From positions 1 through 44,993 of IMG/VR virus record IMGVR_UViG_3300031851_000046: a DNA stretch of 44,993 nucleotides. One strand, written 5' to 3'. Below, in pieces: positions 1 through 9,564 of this stretch (its first letter is position 1; each line of letters starts with the position of its first letter). The notes under the pieces are model-generated. The model searched no databases. It had not been told where the DNA came from and saw only the letters and a program-made list of their open reading frames with translations. Source of the stretch: a virus. The position numbers and the translations under genes are program-made.

Positions 1-750
1 ATCTGTTCCTGAAGGAATATCAACTGCAGCAGTTGTGGTTGTACCAGCACCTTTCGTATTGATCGGGTTATAAGCGATCGTACGAAGTTCTTGTACAACT
101 TCAGGAGAAACGATAAGATCGGTAACTCCGCCACGGCGAGCTACTGGGGAACCACCACTCCAAGAGGTGTGGATCCTTTTAGCAAGCGTAAGCATGCGGT
201 TAAAATCATCAAGAAGAACTCTCCCGTCTGTGCCGCAATCAATAATGTGCTTGTTGCCATTAGTTTCGGCTTTAGCAAGCGCACCCATGATAAGGTTTGC
301 GGAAGTTCTTTCTTGCTTTAGAAGGATTTCCTGAGCTACACGAGCAAAGGTTTTTCCAACTACGTCCATACGAGACTTAGAAGCAAACTTGCGGTCAAAA
401 GAAACTGCACTATCCAAACGATAGGTAGTTACCTTCATTTCGCTGAAGCTAGGCTGTACGGTACTGGTTGGCAGACCGCCGGGAACCGACTGACTGTAAA
501 CCTGCACATAGTCTTCATCATTGATATCCGTATACAGATCCAAAGGAATGCTAGGATTATCATCTGGGCTAAAGCTCAGAGTTTTAAAAAGATTGCTGAT
601 TGTCGGAGCGTTATTAATAACTTCTGCAAGTACAGGTGCAAGAAATGCGGCCAATGCAGCTTGCGCTTCATAGGCAGTGTCCCTGTTTTTGGAAGCCATA
701 GCTTTAACTAGCTCGACTTGCTCTTCAGTTCGTTTAAGAGTAATATTCAT
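1..750 (-). CDS. Major capsid protein, C-terminus beyond window
   Basis: An open frame begins at the ATG at 750 and runs 250 codons off the left edge without a stop. The protein opens with MNITLKRTEEQVELVKAMAS and later has a region typical of phage capsid shells (INNAPTISNLFKTLSFSPDD). An AAGGA lies about ten bases upstream of the ATG, a plausible ribosome binding site. It is the last gene visible in the terminase, portal, protease/scaffold, decoration order, which is where T4-like and HK97-like phages keep the shell protein. The identification rests on position, size and general character, not on a diagnostic motif. The C-terminal part is missing from the window. Confidence 0.75.
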   Translation of the reverse strand, partial: MNITLKRTEEQVELVKAMASKNRDTAYEAQAALAAFLAPVLAEVINNAPTISNLFKTLSFSPDDNPSIPLDLYTDINDEDYVQVYSQSVPGGLPTSTVQPSFSEMKVTTYRLDSAVSFDRKFASKSRMDVVGKTFARVAQEILLKQERTSANLIMGALAKAETNGNKHIIDCGTDGRVLLDDFNRMLTLAKRIHTSWSGGSPVARRGGVTDLIVSPEVVQELRTIAYNPINTKGAGTTTTAAVDIPSGTD

Positions 751-778
751 TTTATATTTTTTCCTTTTCGTTTAAAGA

Positions 779-1432
779 TTAGCAATCAATTTGCACAACT
801 GCGTATTTTCCGGAGAAAGCATCAACAGAAGCTCCCTTGCCGTCAGCTTGGCGTTCGCCTGTGGCGAGAACCTTACCAACAAAGCGCTCACCAGAAACTG
901 CCGAGGTTGCCTCACATTTTCCGTCAGCAGCAGCTTTCAGCTTCCTGCCGGGAACAACTGTGGCCCAACTTCCGTTTGCGATTGCGCTTTCGTGCAGAGT
1001 AAAAACACCCTTTGTCGCGACAGGAACAGCCTGTCCGGGGAGAACTGCATAGTTCTCAAGAGCTTTCTGAGGATAGTAGAGAAGTTTTTCTTCGTTCTCA
1101 TCCCTTAATGCCGTTTGATAGAGCGTAATGCCCAACGGAGAATCTGTGGCTCCGGCGAGCGACACTGTATGAGGAACCGAAGGATAAGCATTTCCACCCA
1201 CGTGAGGGTAGTTTGTCTTACCTAAGTAGCTGTTGTCAGCATACTCGATCGGATCCTTATTTAGGTCAGCGCTAGCAACTTTAACAAAAACTCCGCCGTG
1301 AGCTTTAGCACCCGCATTGCCGTCATCAAGCTTGTCAACCAAATTAACATTGGCGCTGCCTGTAGCAAACGAGAACATGTTCACGACGTTATTTTCGTCG
1401 TACTGTCTGAATGGTAGTATTCTGAGTCCCAT
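779..1432 (-). CDS. Probable head decoration or minor capsid protein
   Basis: This 217-residue protein lies between the protease-scaffold and the major capsid gene. It is rich in Gly, Ala, Val and Ser, with many short beta-like segments, no signal peptide and no membrane segment. The C-terminal 80 residues (GVFTLHESAIANGSWATVVP onward) read like a small beta-barrel of the kind seen in head-decorating proteins. No classical Shine-Dalgarno precedes the ATG; the leader is A-rich. Assignment is by gene order and composition, and a minor structural protein of another kind is possible. Confidence 0.5.
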   Translation of the reverse strand: MGLRILPFRQYDENNVVNMFSFATGSANVNLVDKLDDGNAGAKAHGGVFVKVASADLNKDPIEYADNSYLGKTNYPHVGGNAYPSVPHTVSLAGATDSPLGITLYQTALRDENEEKLLYYPQKALENYAVLPGQAVPVATKGVFTLHESAIANGSWATVVPGRKLKAAADGKCEATSAVSGERFVGKVLATGERQADGKGASVDAFSGKYAVVQIDC

Positions 1433-1446
1433 TTTATTTTTTTGTT

Positions 1447-3081
1447 TTAGTATTGAACAGAAACGCTATCTTTGAACGCACCTTTGAACTTTTCAGCCCA
1501 AGTTTCCGCTTCCTCAGAGAGAGATTCGTTAGAGTTTGAAATTTCAGTGTTTGCTGCTTCAGCCTGTTCTAATGCTTCCTCGACAACTTCTTCAGTAGTT
1601 TCTTTAGTTACTTCTTCAGAGGTAACTTCAGAGGCCACGGAGGTTTGTCCGGATTCCATTTCGTTAAGCTTAGCTTCTAATGCAGCTTGCAATTTTTCTT
1701 GAAAAGCTTTTTCTTGCTCTTCCTTGTGTGCTTTATTCTTGTGCTTCCACACTTGATCAAAGCGACTTTTGTATTCAGCAAAAGCTTCTTCAGAGACGTC
1801 TAGCTGGTTTAATTCTTGAGCGATGATAGTTTTATCTTCGTCTTCGAGATCAAACGCAGAGTCGAGAGCTCCCATTCTTTCATTGAATGAAGCCTTTACA
1901 ACTTCTTGAGCCTGAGCATCTTCTAAGTTTTGAACCTTGTCGGTAGCTTCTTTAAGCTGAGCCGAAAGATCTTTAACAGAAGCCTGAAGCTCTTCTTGCT
2001 GTTTTACCAATTCCTTCTCAGCGTTTTGAGCCTGCTCGAGTTCTGCTTGATACTGCTCATCCTTTTGCTTAATAGCGCTAGTGAATGTGTCAGTCATAGA
2101 AGCTACAGCTTCTTTGTCGAACTTATGCTGGTCCAATGCGGCCTTGAATTCTTGAATTATTTCTTGTGATTCCATGATAATATTTTTGTTATCTGATAAG
2201 TTTACCCATTTTTTATCGTTCTGGGAAATTTTTTTATTTTCTTTTATTAATAAAGGGGTTAAAAAGTTTTTATTAATTTCAATTTTTTCTACATTAGAAT
2301 ATGATTTAAGATCCTTTTTTTCTGTTTTAGTAACCACTCCCTTTACGTCGGCAGCAGGTGTCGCAGTGAAGCCGATTCCCAGAGGGTATACGTCTCCAAT
2401 AACTAATCTATTTACTTTGGTTCCGTCTTTCATTTCTCCTGCGCCTCCTTGAGTGATAAGGTACTGAGACAATTCCTTCACTTGTGTTTCGTCAGAAATT
2501 AATTCAGCTTCGGTTAGGTCATCACTACCAAGAGCTATTACATATTCATTAAATCCCAATTCCCAGCTTGCGGAAACCATCTGATAATTTTCATGATCGG
2601 GATCGCTGCTATCATTAATTAAATTTGCAAAATCAGAATTCACTATTCTATATACTACAGCAGCCAAAGAAATATGAAATGGGGAATAAGTGCCTTTTAA
2701 CTCTTCTTCAGGAATAAGCTCTGAGTTTTCTTGCCCATACGCAGATATACCTGCATTTACAATATGCCCAACGACCCTTGATCTGTCATGTTCTATATTG
2801 GTAGGCTTATGGATGAAGTAGTCCTTGATGGCTAGAGCGGTATTCGTTTCTATTCCATCTCCGTTATTATTAAATTTATTTGCTACAGCCGCATTAAATG
2901 CAACGCCAAGTAAATCAATATTCCTACCCAAATCAACCGCATCAGGAATTAAAGGCTGAAGGGGGTCCAAAGATGCAAGCGAAATATTATTTTCTTCCCC
3001 AACCTTAACTGAAGCCAATGAATTTTGACTAAAAACAGTAGTATATTTGAATGGAGAGCTACTTTTGTTATATGATTTCAT
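1447..3081 (-). CDS. Prohead protease fused to scaffold protein
   Basis: A 544-residue protein with two parts. Residues about 55-235 resemble prohead proteases: H98 sits in NIEHDRSRVVGHI and a serine (S170 or S172) in QMVSASWELGF, followed by a conserved beta-rich stretch. Residues about 300-460 are a long charged coiled coil rich in Glu, Gln, Lys and Ala, as in scaffold core proteins, followed by an acidic Ser/Thr/Glu-rich tail. In T4 these are separate genes (21 and 22); here they are one frame. Met303 (ATG at 2175) starts exactly at the scaffold part and could be an internal start giving free scaffold, as in phages with nested protease and scaffold genes, but I see no good ribosome binding site before it. 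Confidence 0.75.
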   Translation of the reverse strand: MKSYNKSSSPFKYTTVFSQNSLASVKVGEENNISLASLDPLQPLIPDAVDLGRNIDLLGVAFNAAVANKFNNNGDGIETNTALAIKDYFIHKPTNIEHDRSRVVGHIVNAGISAYGQENSELIPEEELKGTYSPFHISLAAVVYRIVNSDFANLINDSSDPDHENYQMVSASWELGFNEYVIALGSDDLTEAELISDETQVKELSQYLITQGGAGEMKDGTKVNRLVIGDVYPLGIGFTATPAADVKGVVTKTEKKDLKSYSNVEKIEINKNFLTPLLIKENKKISQNDKKWVNLSDNKNIIMESQEIIQEFKAALDQHKFDKEAVASMTDTFTSAIKQKDEQYQAELEQAQNAEKELVKQQEELQASVKDLSAQLKEATDKVQNLEDAQAQEVVKASFNERMGALDSAFDLEDEDKTIIAQELNQLDVSEEAFAEYKSRFDQVWKHKNKAHKEEQEKAFQEKLQAALEAKLNEMESGQTSVASEVTSEEVTKETTEEVVEEALEQAEAANTEISNSNESLSEEAETWAEKFKGAFKDSVSVQY

Positions 3082-3110
3082 GTGATTTGTTACACCAATT
3101 AAAAAGGATA

Positions 3111-5072
3111 TTATTTTTTATTAAATTTTTTACTGTGATATAATAGTGCAGAAGAATACGTGTCTAATTGATGTTCTATAGAAATATTATTAATTTCAGC
3201 GATAGTTTCAAGAGAAATTATGTTTTTGGGATTTTTAATTATATCATCCGCCCTACGTGACCAAGTTTCTCTCTCTGAAGATGTTATTACAGACTCGCAT
3301 AAGCGATCCAATAAATCTTTATGGTTTTTCGTAAACCTTTTTATTTTGTTCTCTTTCTTAAGCTTAGCCATTGTGGTTCGTCTAAATGCGTCTGTTTCTT
3401 TGACTATGTCTTGAATATAATCTACATTATAAAAATCTTTCTTGGCTTCAGTCTGCTTGGGTATGCCTGAAGTGCCCGTAGGTCTGCCGGCAGATTTTGG
3501 GGTTTGGTTATTATTTGGCTGCTCTGCGCCAGCCATCATAGGAACTCCGCCAACTAGAGGATTGTAATATCCTTTTTCTCTCTCTTCTACAAAAGCTTCT
3601 TGTGCAGGCTCAATTAATTTAGCATCAGGAAAGATTCCAGTTTTAATAACGTCGAGACCTTGTTGCGGGGTAAGTACCCCGATCTCCATAAGCCTCGTGG
3701 TCACCCTTTGTAATTGGGTCTCGTCTTTCACATTTACCTCCTCAAATCTTGCTACTGGAGCTTTCTTCATGCCTAGATTTTTACAAAGCTGATCGATCTC
3801 AGGCTGAAGGAACTGGTGGAGAAATGCGTTCCTAGACTCTTTCAATCTTTCTAGGAATATTTCTGCCTTTACAGCAGTGTTGGAGAATTTTTCTTGGCCG
3901 ACAATAATATTTTGCAAGCCCTCTTTAATATCTTGATTAACAATTTCGTATTTTTCAGGACCGAGCACTTTATTGATTTCAGGAATCACAAACTGAGCTT
4001 TGGTAGTATAGTCACTAACAAGAACCCGACCAACACTTTCGTTTTGAAAAAGGCTTTGCATTGCAACTAAATTTTTAGGATTCACGCCCCCCTTATCAGG
4101 CTCTGCCCCCATAGTAATTAATAGGATTACATTCTCTATAGTTCGAGTAATAGCCTGATCAATCTTTTTCAATTCAAGCTTGAAATTGATATCGTCTAAA
4201 ACTGGAAAACCGAATGGTATAGCAAATGGCTCATAATCTTGTTTCTTATAAAAGCAATATCTTAAATATTTTGGATCTAAATCTACCTTAATACCATCTC
4301 TGAGATATCCTCCGTTCTTGATTTTTTCCTTTGCTTCAGGAGAGAGGGCTTTGTATATCTCTACATCAGAATCGGTTTTAGGGTTCTTGAGTCTTTCGAG
4401 TTCGTATTCACTGAGAATTTTTTGATATAACGATGTGGAAAAAGATGAGCTATGTTTTCTTACAATATCATAAGGATTAATGATAATATACCTTAAGGGT
4501 AATTCGTTTTTAGATATAACCGAAAGCTTTTTCGAGAAATTTTTAAAGTCTCCAAGCTTAAACTTACCCTGTATTGTGTAAAGAAAAACATTGCCAGACC
4601 TATAATACTCCCTAAAGAATTGGTCTTTCAATGTCCAGAGATTGACTTTCTTAAACCAACTTTCTATAAAGTTTCTAGAAGCGGCCGTTCCTCCCTCCAG
4701 TACCAATTCTGCATTCGAGAATTCTGCCATAATATCTATAGCGTTTCTAAAAATAGAAACGTTCGCATAAGCTTTTTGGCATAACTCGATAGATTCCTGT
4801 ATATGTATACCTCCCTTGCTGTAAGAATATGGAAGCATGCCTTTTCCAATATTATCGTAAGTCGCGCCTTTATCTGAATTTGTTGCTACATTCCTTCTGC
4901 GAGTTGTCGTGTTCGTGGCAGATGCCCCTCTTGAGGCCACAGACTGATAAAACCCTTCTCCAGCCAACTCAGGCATCCACGATGCTTGGCTTTCCATAAA
5001 TGGCGAAGGTTGCGGATCTTGTTCAAATTTTTTCCAGTAGTCTGATTTTTTGGTATATTTTCGTTTGCTCAT
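3111..5072 (-). CDS. Portal protein
   Basis: This 653-residue protein is encoded directly between the large terminase and the prohead protease, the usual portal position. It has the length and features of T4-like portals: a basic N-terminus, a central region with FFREYYRSGNVFLYTIQGKF followed by a short hydrophobic strand, and a later helical region (NIIVGQEKFSNTAVKAEIFL). It would form the dodecameric ring at the capsid vertex through which DNA enters. Residues about 505-540 are Pro/Gly/Asn-rich and probably disordered. The C-terminal 60 residues are basic. Family assignment is from context and general pattern. Confidence 0.8.
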   Translation of the reverse strand: MSKRKYTKKSDYWKKFEQDPQPSPFMESQASWMPELAGEGFYQSVASRGASATNTTTRRRNVATNSDKGATYDNIGKGMLPYSYSKGGIHIQESIELCQKAYANVSIFRNAIDIMAEFSNAELVLEGGTAASRNFIESWFKKVNLWTLKDQFFREYYRSGNVFLYTIQGKFKLGDFKNFSKKLSVISKNELPLRYIIINPYDIVRKHSSSFSTSLYQKILSEYELERLKNPKTDSDVEIYKALSPEAKEKIKNGGYLRDGIKVDLDPKYLRYCFYKKQDYEPFAIPFGFPVLDDINFKLELKKIDQAITRTIENVILLITMGAEPDKGGVNPKNLVAMQSLFQNESVGRVLVSDYTTKAQFVIPEINKVLGPEKYEIVNQDIKEGLQNIIVGQEKFSNTAVKAEIFLERLKESRNAFLHQFLQPEIDQLCKNLGMKKAPVARFEEVNVKDETQLQRVTTRLMEIGVLTPQQGLDVIKTGIFPDAKLIEPAQEAFVEEREKGYYNPLVGGVPMMAGAEQPNNNQTPKSAGRPTGTSGIPKQTEAKKDFYNVDYIQDIVKETDAFRRTTMAKLKKENKIKRFTKNHKDLLDRLCESVITSSERETWSRRADDIIKNPKNIISLETIAEINNISIEHQLDTYSSALLYHSKKFNKK

Positions 5073-5133
5073 TAAATTTTATTACACGTGTTTTTATATA
5101 ATAAAAGTATAAAGTCACTTTTAAAGTACTTTT

Positions 5134-7005
5134 TTACTTTATAAACATGGGCGTAAAATCTAGATAAGTCGGGCGAATGTCAACATTTTGGAAATCATAG
5201 TACAATTCAACCATCCAGTTCCCGAGGACAAGCGCGGAGTATGAGTCCTTTCTTGTTTTTTCGGGGCCACTTTGTCTCTTCAAGTTATCTGGAAGGTCGA
5301 ATGTTTGAGTTCCTTGAGGCGAAGTTTTTATTTGAATTAGGGCGCACTCAGTTTTTGTAAGATTAATCATATCATACTGATGCTCAATAAAGTCAATTAG
5401 TTTTGCGGCGGATGTTTGTCCTTCTTCAGAGTTCCTGCTTAGAAACTTAAGTTTCTGGATAGGAATTTTCTTTCTGCGTTGGATTGCGTAATCTTCATCA
5501 ATTGCTCTAGAGCCAAACCATATTCTTTTATGATCGAAGTTGGCCTGCAAAGACTCATTTGCGCGCCTAATCCAATCTGAGTTGGGCTTGCGGAGAAAAC
5601 ATATTTTCTTTGACTTTAAGTTATACTGCTTACGGGTTTCAGCTAATACAGATTGATAGTCACTTAGATCATCAAATTTTAAATCAACAACCCCAAACTC
5701 AACTTTATCTTTCTTAAATAGGCTGCTTTCATTTACTGCATTAATAAATTGCACACCACCCATATAGTCAGCAACGATAGATACAATATTAAATTTTTCT
5801 ACCAAATATTTAAAATAAAATATGTGATCTTTGAGTCTTGTGCCTGCCATTGCATAGCTATGAACCAAGGTTCCTTGTCTCGACTTGTCATTTAATTTAA
5901 TTACATGCATTGCAAAGTCGTCAGAGCTTTCACTTTCTGCCCAACTAGGGTCGATTGCAAGTATATATTTTGCATCAGCTTCCCCCGCAATCTCAACGCA
6001 TTGCCCCTCTCCGTCAGGTATGGTACATTCAGCCATCTTTGAAGTCTTGAAGTATCCGCTACTATCATCTGTAAATACAGCATTAAATTCTCGATCAAAT
6101 TGAGATTGACTCATTGTAGCTTTGGACTGATTAATAAGATTCAAATCATACAATTGCTTTGGAGCACAGTCATAACTAAAATGCATAATAGACCTACGGG
6201 CATTAGACCCATCGTTTTTATCTACATGATTAGTAATTAAGCCCTCGAAATTAGAATACAACTTATATAAATATTCAAATTTGTAACTAGCAGAAGAGAG
6301 CATGATTAATTTATTGTTTGGCCATCTATAGCGATCCTCCTCTTTCATTTTCCCTTGGGAAATTAAATTAGTCTCGAGATTATATAAATCTTCTCTTTGT
6401 GTCGGGTTTTCCACCACAGAAAGGAAGGGTACGATAACCTCATTATAAATTCTTTCAGGCATCAAAAGCATCTCATCGATAATGATTCTATGAAATCGAA
6501 AACCCCGTAGCTTGGAGCCGTCACCTAAGGGCAGCGCCCTAATTCTGCTTCTCCCGATTTCCATAAGCCACTCATCATTACTTTTACTTTTTTTTGTTAT
6601 GCAGTTGGCTAGAAATTGAGCCTCAGGTTTAGAGGCGATATCTTCAATCTTTTTAAATATTTGCTTAGACTGCCTAAATGATGCAGCGAGAATCCCAATC
6701 TCCATGCCTTGATTTAAAATTGCGTCCAGAAATGCGTATATTCCTGTCGTAAAAGATTTCGACATTCCCCGACTCCAAATACCGAGAAAATAATCTGTTT
6801 CGAACATTGACTTAATCGCCATATGCTGAAAGGGAAATAGATCTACGCCAGCCAATAAACTAGTCGTAAATGTAATATTTTCTCTCAAAAACTTATAAAG
6901 CAATATCTTCGCTTCGCTTTCCTCAAGAAAGCCGCATTCAAGGAGTATCTTATTGATATCTTCTTTACTCGGATTTTGAGGTTGATTACCAGTTTCCCAT
7001 GTCAT
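5134..7005 (-). CDS. Terminase large subunit
   Basis: A 623-residue DNA packaging motor. The ATPase half shows FPFQHMAIKSMF, a variant Walker A (SRGMSKSF, residues 78-85), a Walker B (RIIIDEM, D177 E178) and a coupling motif LSSAS near 236-240. The nuclease half starts with YILAIDPSWAES (D352) and continues with IVADYMGG (D413), as in RNase H-fold terminase nucleases. The start codon overlaps the stop of the upstream nuclease gene as TAATG, suggesting coupled translation. Walker A lacks the usual GKT/S glycine-lysine order, as in many T4-like terminases. Confidence 0.93.
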   Translation of the reverse strand: MTWETGNQPQNPSKEDINKILLECGFLEESEAKILLYKFLRENITFTTSLLAGVDLFPFQHMAIKSMFETDYFLGIWSRGMSKSFTTGIYAFLDAILNQGMEIGILAASFRQSKQIFKKIEDIASKPEAQFLANCITKKSKSNDEWLMEIGRSRIRALPLGDGSKLRGFRFHRIIIDEMLLMPERIYNEVIVPFLSVVENPTQREDLYNLETNLISQGKMKEEDRYRWPNNKLIMLSSASYKFEYLYKLYSNFEGLITNHVDKNDGSNARRSIMHFSYDCAPKQLYDLNLINQSKATMSQSQFDREFNAVFTDDSSGYFKTSKMAECTIPDGEGQCVEIAGEADAKYILAIDPSWAESESSDDFAMHVIKLNDKSRQGTLVHSYAMAGTRLKDHIFYFKYLVEKFNIVSIVADYMGGVQFINAVNESSLFKKDKVEFGVVDLKFDDLSDYQSVLAETRKQYNLKSKKICFLRKPNSDWIRRANESLQANFDHKRIWFGSRAIDEDYAIQRRKKIPIQKLKFLSRNSEEGQTSAAKLIDFIEHQYDMINLTKTECALIQIKTSPQGTQTFDLPDNLKRQSGPEKTRKDSYSALVLGNWMVELYYDFQNVDIRPTYLDFTPMFIK

Positions 7006-7949
7006 TATGACTCTCCTTTATTGTTCATTGATTTATCTATATAATACTGCATATCGCAATCCCACAATTTATCTCCTAAAGTAACAATTTTTGGAATAAT
7101 CTCTTCGGACTTTGATCTGCTACCGGAAAAAATAAATTGACATACTCCAGCGTATTCATGGGTGAGCACCCTCATATTATGCCAGACATATTTCAAGTTA
7201 GACTTATGAGAGGCAAAGTTGTTGTTTCTTTGGATTTTATCTATACTAGATTCAACCACGACAAACATATAACACCCAAAATCTCTTGTTCTATCTAGTT
7301 CTTTTTTGAATCTGTCAAAGCCCGTAGTCATCGTGGACTTAAAATCCTGTTCGCTTTTGCGGTCAACGTAGGTATATGCATAATCATCCCCAGCAGCAGT
7401 ATAATCTCCGAAATCCAGTTTCATTGTAGATTCATTTTTAAATGATAAAGGTTTCTGTTCTCTAGTATCAATGAATATTTTTGTTTCCAAAAAATCATCT
7501 ATGAAAAATTCTTTAGGAATCCTCTTTGTGAATATAGGGTGAACCCCAATCTCATCGCAAGCAGCAGAATAAGAGCCAAAGAGCATCTTAAAACTGTCTA
7601 TCGGTGGTAAGTCAAGTATCTCTAGCTCTAAATGATTAGGGGCCTTCTTAAGGCCCTTCTCGATGACGCGGAGGCTTAACTGCTTAATGGCATATTGCTT
7701 GGCTCTTTCACCCTGCTTATTCTTTGCAAGCCATTGGATCATTTGCCATCTCGTGGAGAAATCATTATTAAAGTAATCTTTTTTGTTTTTAAAAGGCAAA
7801 GGTTCTCCGGTAAGTAGGTTATTCCTAGGGTAATACGCCGTATAATACTCCGCCATAGTTATTGAATGCGACTTTAAATGAATATGAAGACCTTTCTCTG
7901 AATCGAAAGACTTATCGCATATCTTACATACTATAGGGTTCGTGTCCAT
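7005..7949 (-). CDS. C2H2 zinc finger plus ERCC4-type nuclease
   Basis: With the ATG at 7949 this is 314 residues; a TTG 24 bases upstream (7973) is an alternative start. Residues 8-28 form a classical C-X2-C-X12-H-X3-H zinc finger. Residues about 165-250 match the ERCC4/XPF nuclease core: IFIDTREQKPL, KLDFGDYT, then YVDRKSEQDF in the place of the family ERKxxxD, and GFDRFKKELDRT. Known members cut branched or flapped DNA. The gene overlaps the upstream oxygenase and is joined to terminase by a TAATG, so it is made with the packaging motor and could resolve DNA branches before packaging. That role is inferred. Confidence 0.82.
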   Translation of the reverse strand: MDTNPIVCKICDKSFDSEKGLHIHLKSHSITMAEYYTAYYPRNNLLTGEPLPFKNKKDYFNNDFSTRWQMIQWLAKNKQGERAKQYAIKQLSLRVIEKGLKKAPNHLELEILDLPPIDSFKMLFGSYSAACDEIGVHPIFTKRIPKEFFIDDFLETKIFIDTREQKPLSFKNESTMKLDFGDYTAAGDDYAYTYVDRKSEQDFKSTMTTGFDRFKKELDRTRDFGCYMFVVVESSIDKIQRNNNFASHKSNLKYVWHNMRVLTHEYAGVCQFIFSGSRSKSEEIIPKIVTLGDKLWDCDMQYYIDKSMNNKGES

Positions 7950-8524
7950 ATAGTTAGGGCGTATTTTGTCCAATCCTTAGGAGGCAGGCCCTCATGAGTA
8001 GATTCGGTATTTAATTTTCCATTGACTACGTTCTTCCACATCAACAATTTTCCTGTTTTAGGCCGCACGATTGTAGAAAGTTTAGGAAACCTCGTCTCCC
8101 CACCCTCATCTCCTTGATTTAAATAGAATAAAAAGGTAAACCCTCTTTGCATTCTCGATAAAGGATTGGGCCCGGTGCGTTTTAAATAAACTTCAGGGAG
8201 AAAATCTTCATGCGGGCCGTAGAATTCTCCTGAAGAATACTCAAGAAACTGAGGAGTTTCTTGATACTTAATACCCCTGCTTGATATCTCTGAGCAATAC
8301 TTTTGTAATTCTTCAAGAGCAGGATGCTTAGAGGAACAAATCCACGACAATTTATTTGTTCGAAGTTTAGTTTTTTTTCCCACAGTTCTAGCAGGCTTAA
8401 GCATAGATCTTCCAAGATTAATTATTTCACCACAAATAGCCTCAGGGATAACATCGTCACATGTAAAGATATTATCCTTCACAGAAGTGATTCTTTTAGG
8501 AGATATGTATTTATACCGCGTCAT
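7931..8524 (-). CDS. 2OG-Fe(II) oxygenase, prolyl-4-hydroxylase-like
   Basis: A 197-residue protein from the ATG at 8524; a TTG at 8539 is less likely. It carries the metal and co-substrate residues of the 2-oxoglutarate/Fe(II) dioxygenases: H105-E-D107 (GPHEDF), distal H177 (STHEG) and K187. The segment GFTFLFYLNQGDEGGETRFP is typical of the prolyl-4-hydroxylase group. Phage members are common, with few known substrates; protein hydroxylation of a virion or host protein is the likeliest activity. The start overlaps the end of the 350-residue gene by 14 bases. Confidence 0.88.
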   Translation of the reverse strand: MTRYKYISPKRITSVKDNIFTCDDVIPEAICGEIINLGRSMLKPARTVGKKTKLRTNKLSWICSSKHPALEELQKYCSEISSRGIKYQETPQFLEYSSGEFYGPHEDFLPEVYLKRTGPNPLSRMQRGFTFLFYLNQGDEGGETRFPKLSTIVRPKTGKLLMWKNVVNGKLNTESTHEGLPPKDWTKYALTIWTRTL

Positions 8525-9563
8525 CTCTAGATAAACCAAGAATCCTAGCTTTCCAAGACTCCATAGATTCTAATCTATCAGCTTCTTCGTTAACTAATTT
8601 CTTTTGCATTTGCGCCATCTTTACCATGACCTCTCTTTCTTTTTCACTCTGGAAACTCTCCACAAGGGAGAGGATATTTGCATTTTGGCCCTGCTTACTC
8701 TCTATTCTTCTAGAACGGTCGCCATTCAATTTTTTAATCAAAGACTCCATTCTCTTTTCGCATTTATCATACTCTTCACTTTTTGTTTTTAGTAGTTCAG
8801 CGAGCCTAACAGTCATCTCCTGTTGAGAGTCTGCGTCATTAAACATGCGATTCAACTTTTCGATATTACGACTTATATTCCTAAGATTAATATAATCAAT
8901 ACAAACATTAATGTATAAATTAACTTCATCAGTTGTAAGATCGGGCTTTTCCCATGTAGCTCTCACGAACTCGGCCTCAAAAAGCTCTCTGTCTTCAGCC
9001 TCCCTATAATTGTTGATTGTATTTAAAAAACGCGGAGCGCATAGAAAATGTATGATTTTTTCCATAGATTTTTTTTCTATAGAAGAAAGCTCTTCATCAG
9101 AAAGAGTAAGGTTGAGGTATCTATTCACAAGGATAACAGCTTCCTCGAGATTAGAAGGCGGACAATATTTCTCCTTTGCCTTAGGTTTCTCTGATTGAGA
9201 TATTAAAGTAGGGGCAACATCTGTCAAAAAGGACATTACAGCGCGTTGCTCCATAGATAATTTTTTAACCTCAACGTCAGGGAAAACTATTTGAGCAACT
9301 TGAAATGAGCTTAGTCCATCTTCAGCCAAGTCAAGGATTTCCTCTTTTTGATCATCCGTTAATGAGATAGGATCTTTCTTTTCTTTCTTTGTGGTATTAA
9401 AATTCAAGTCCTCCTCAATTAGAAAATCTTTAACTGCCCGGCCCTCTTTAGACCTACCGTCTAATGTTTCGTCTAGAAAGACAGCTTGGGTCAACTTGAT
9501 TAAATCTGGAATTTTTTTATGGTTTGCTTTAAGGTAAGCTTGTTGCTCTTTATTTAACTTCAT
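8511..9563 (-). CDS. Late-block protein with duplicated N-terminal module
   Basis: This 350-residue protein is not recognised. Residues 3-48 and 68-113 align without gaps over 46 positions with 13 identities, including F-x-D, S-x-E-x-RAV and a final FL, so the N-terminal half is an internal duplication of a helical, helix-turn-helix-like module. Residues about 220-340 are highly charged and likely coiled coil. Its place two genes upstream of terminase and next to a sigma factor fits either a small terminase subunit or a late transcription factor; I cannot decide between them. Confidence 0.55.
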   Translation of the reverse strand: MKLNKEQQAYLKANHKKIPDLIKLTQAVFLDETLDGRSKEGRAVKDFLIEEDLNFNTTKKEKKDPISLTDDQKEEILDLAEDGLSSFQVAQIVFPDVEVKKLSMEQRAVMSFLTDVAPTLISQSEKPKAKEKYCPPSNLEEAVILVNRYLNLTLSDEELSSIEKKSMEKIIHFLCAPRFLNTINNYREAEDRELFEAEFVRATWEKPDLTTDEVNLYINVCIDYINLRNISRNIEKLNRMFNDADSQQEMTVRLAELLKTKSEEYDKCEKRMESLIKKLNGDRSRRIESKQGQNANILSLVESFQSEKEREVMVKMAQMQKKLVNEEADRLESMESWKARILGLSRDDAV

Positions 9564-9564
9564 A

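Noticed and set aside
718-1108. Plus-strand frames across the capsid region
   Set aside because: They are out-of-phase shadows of the decoration gene, with no promoter and atypical composition.
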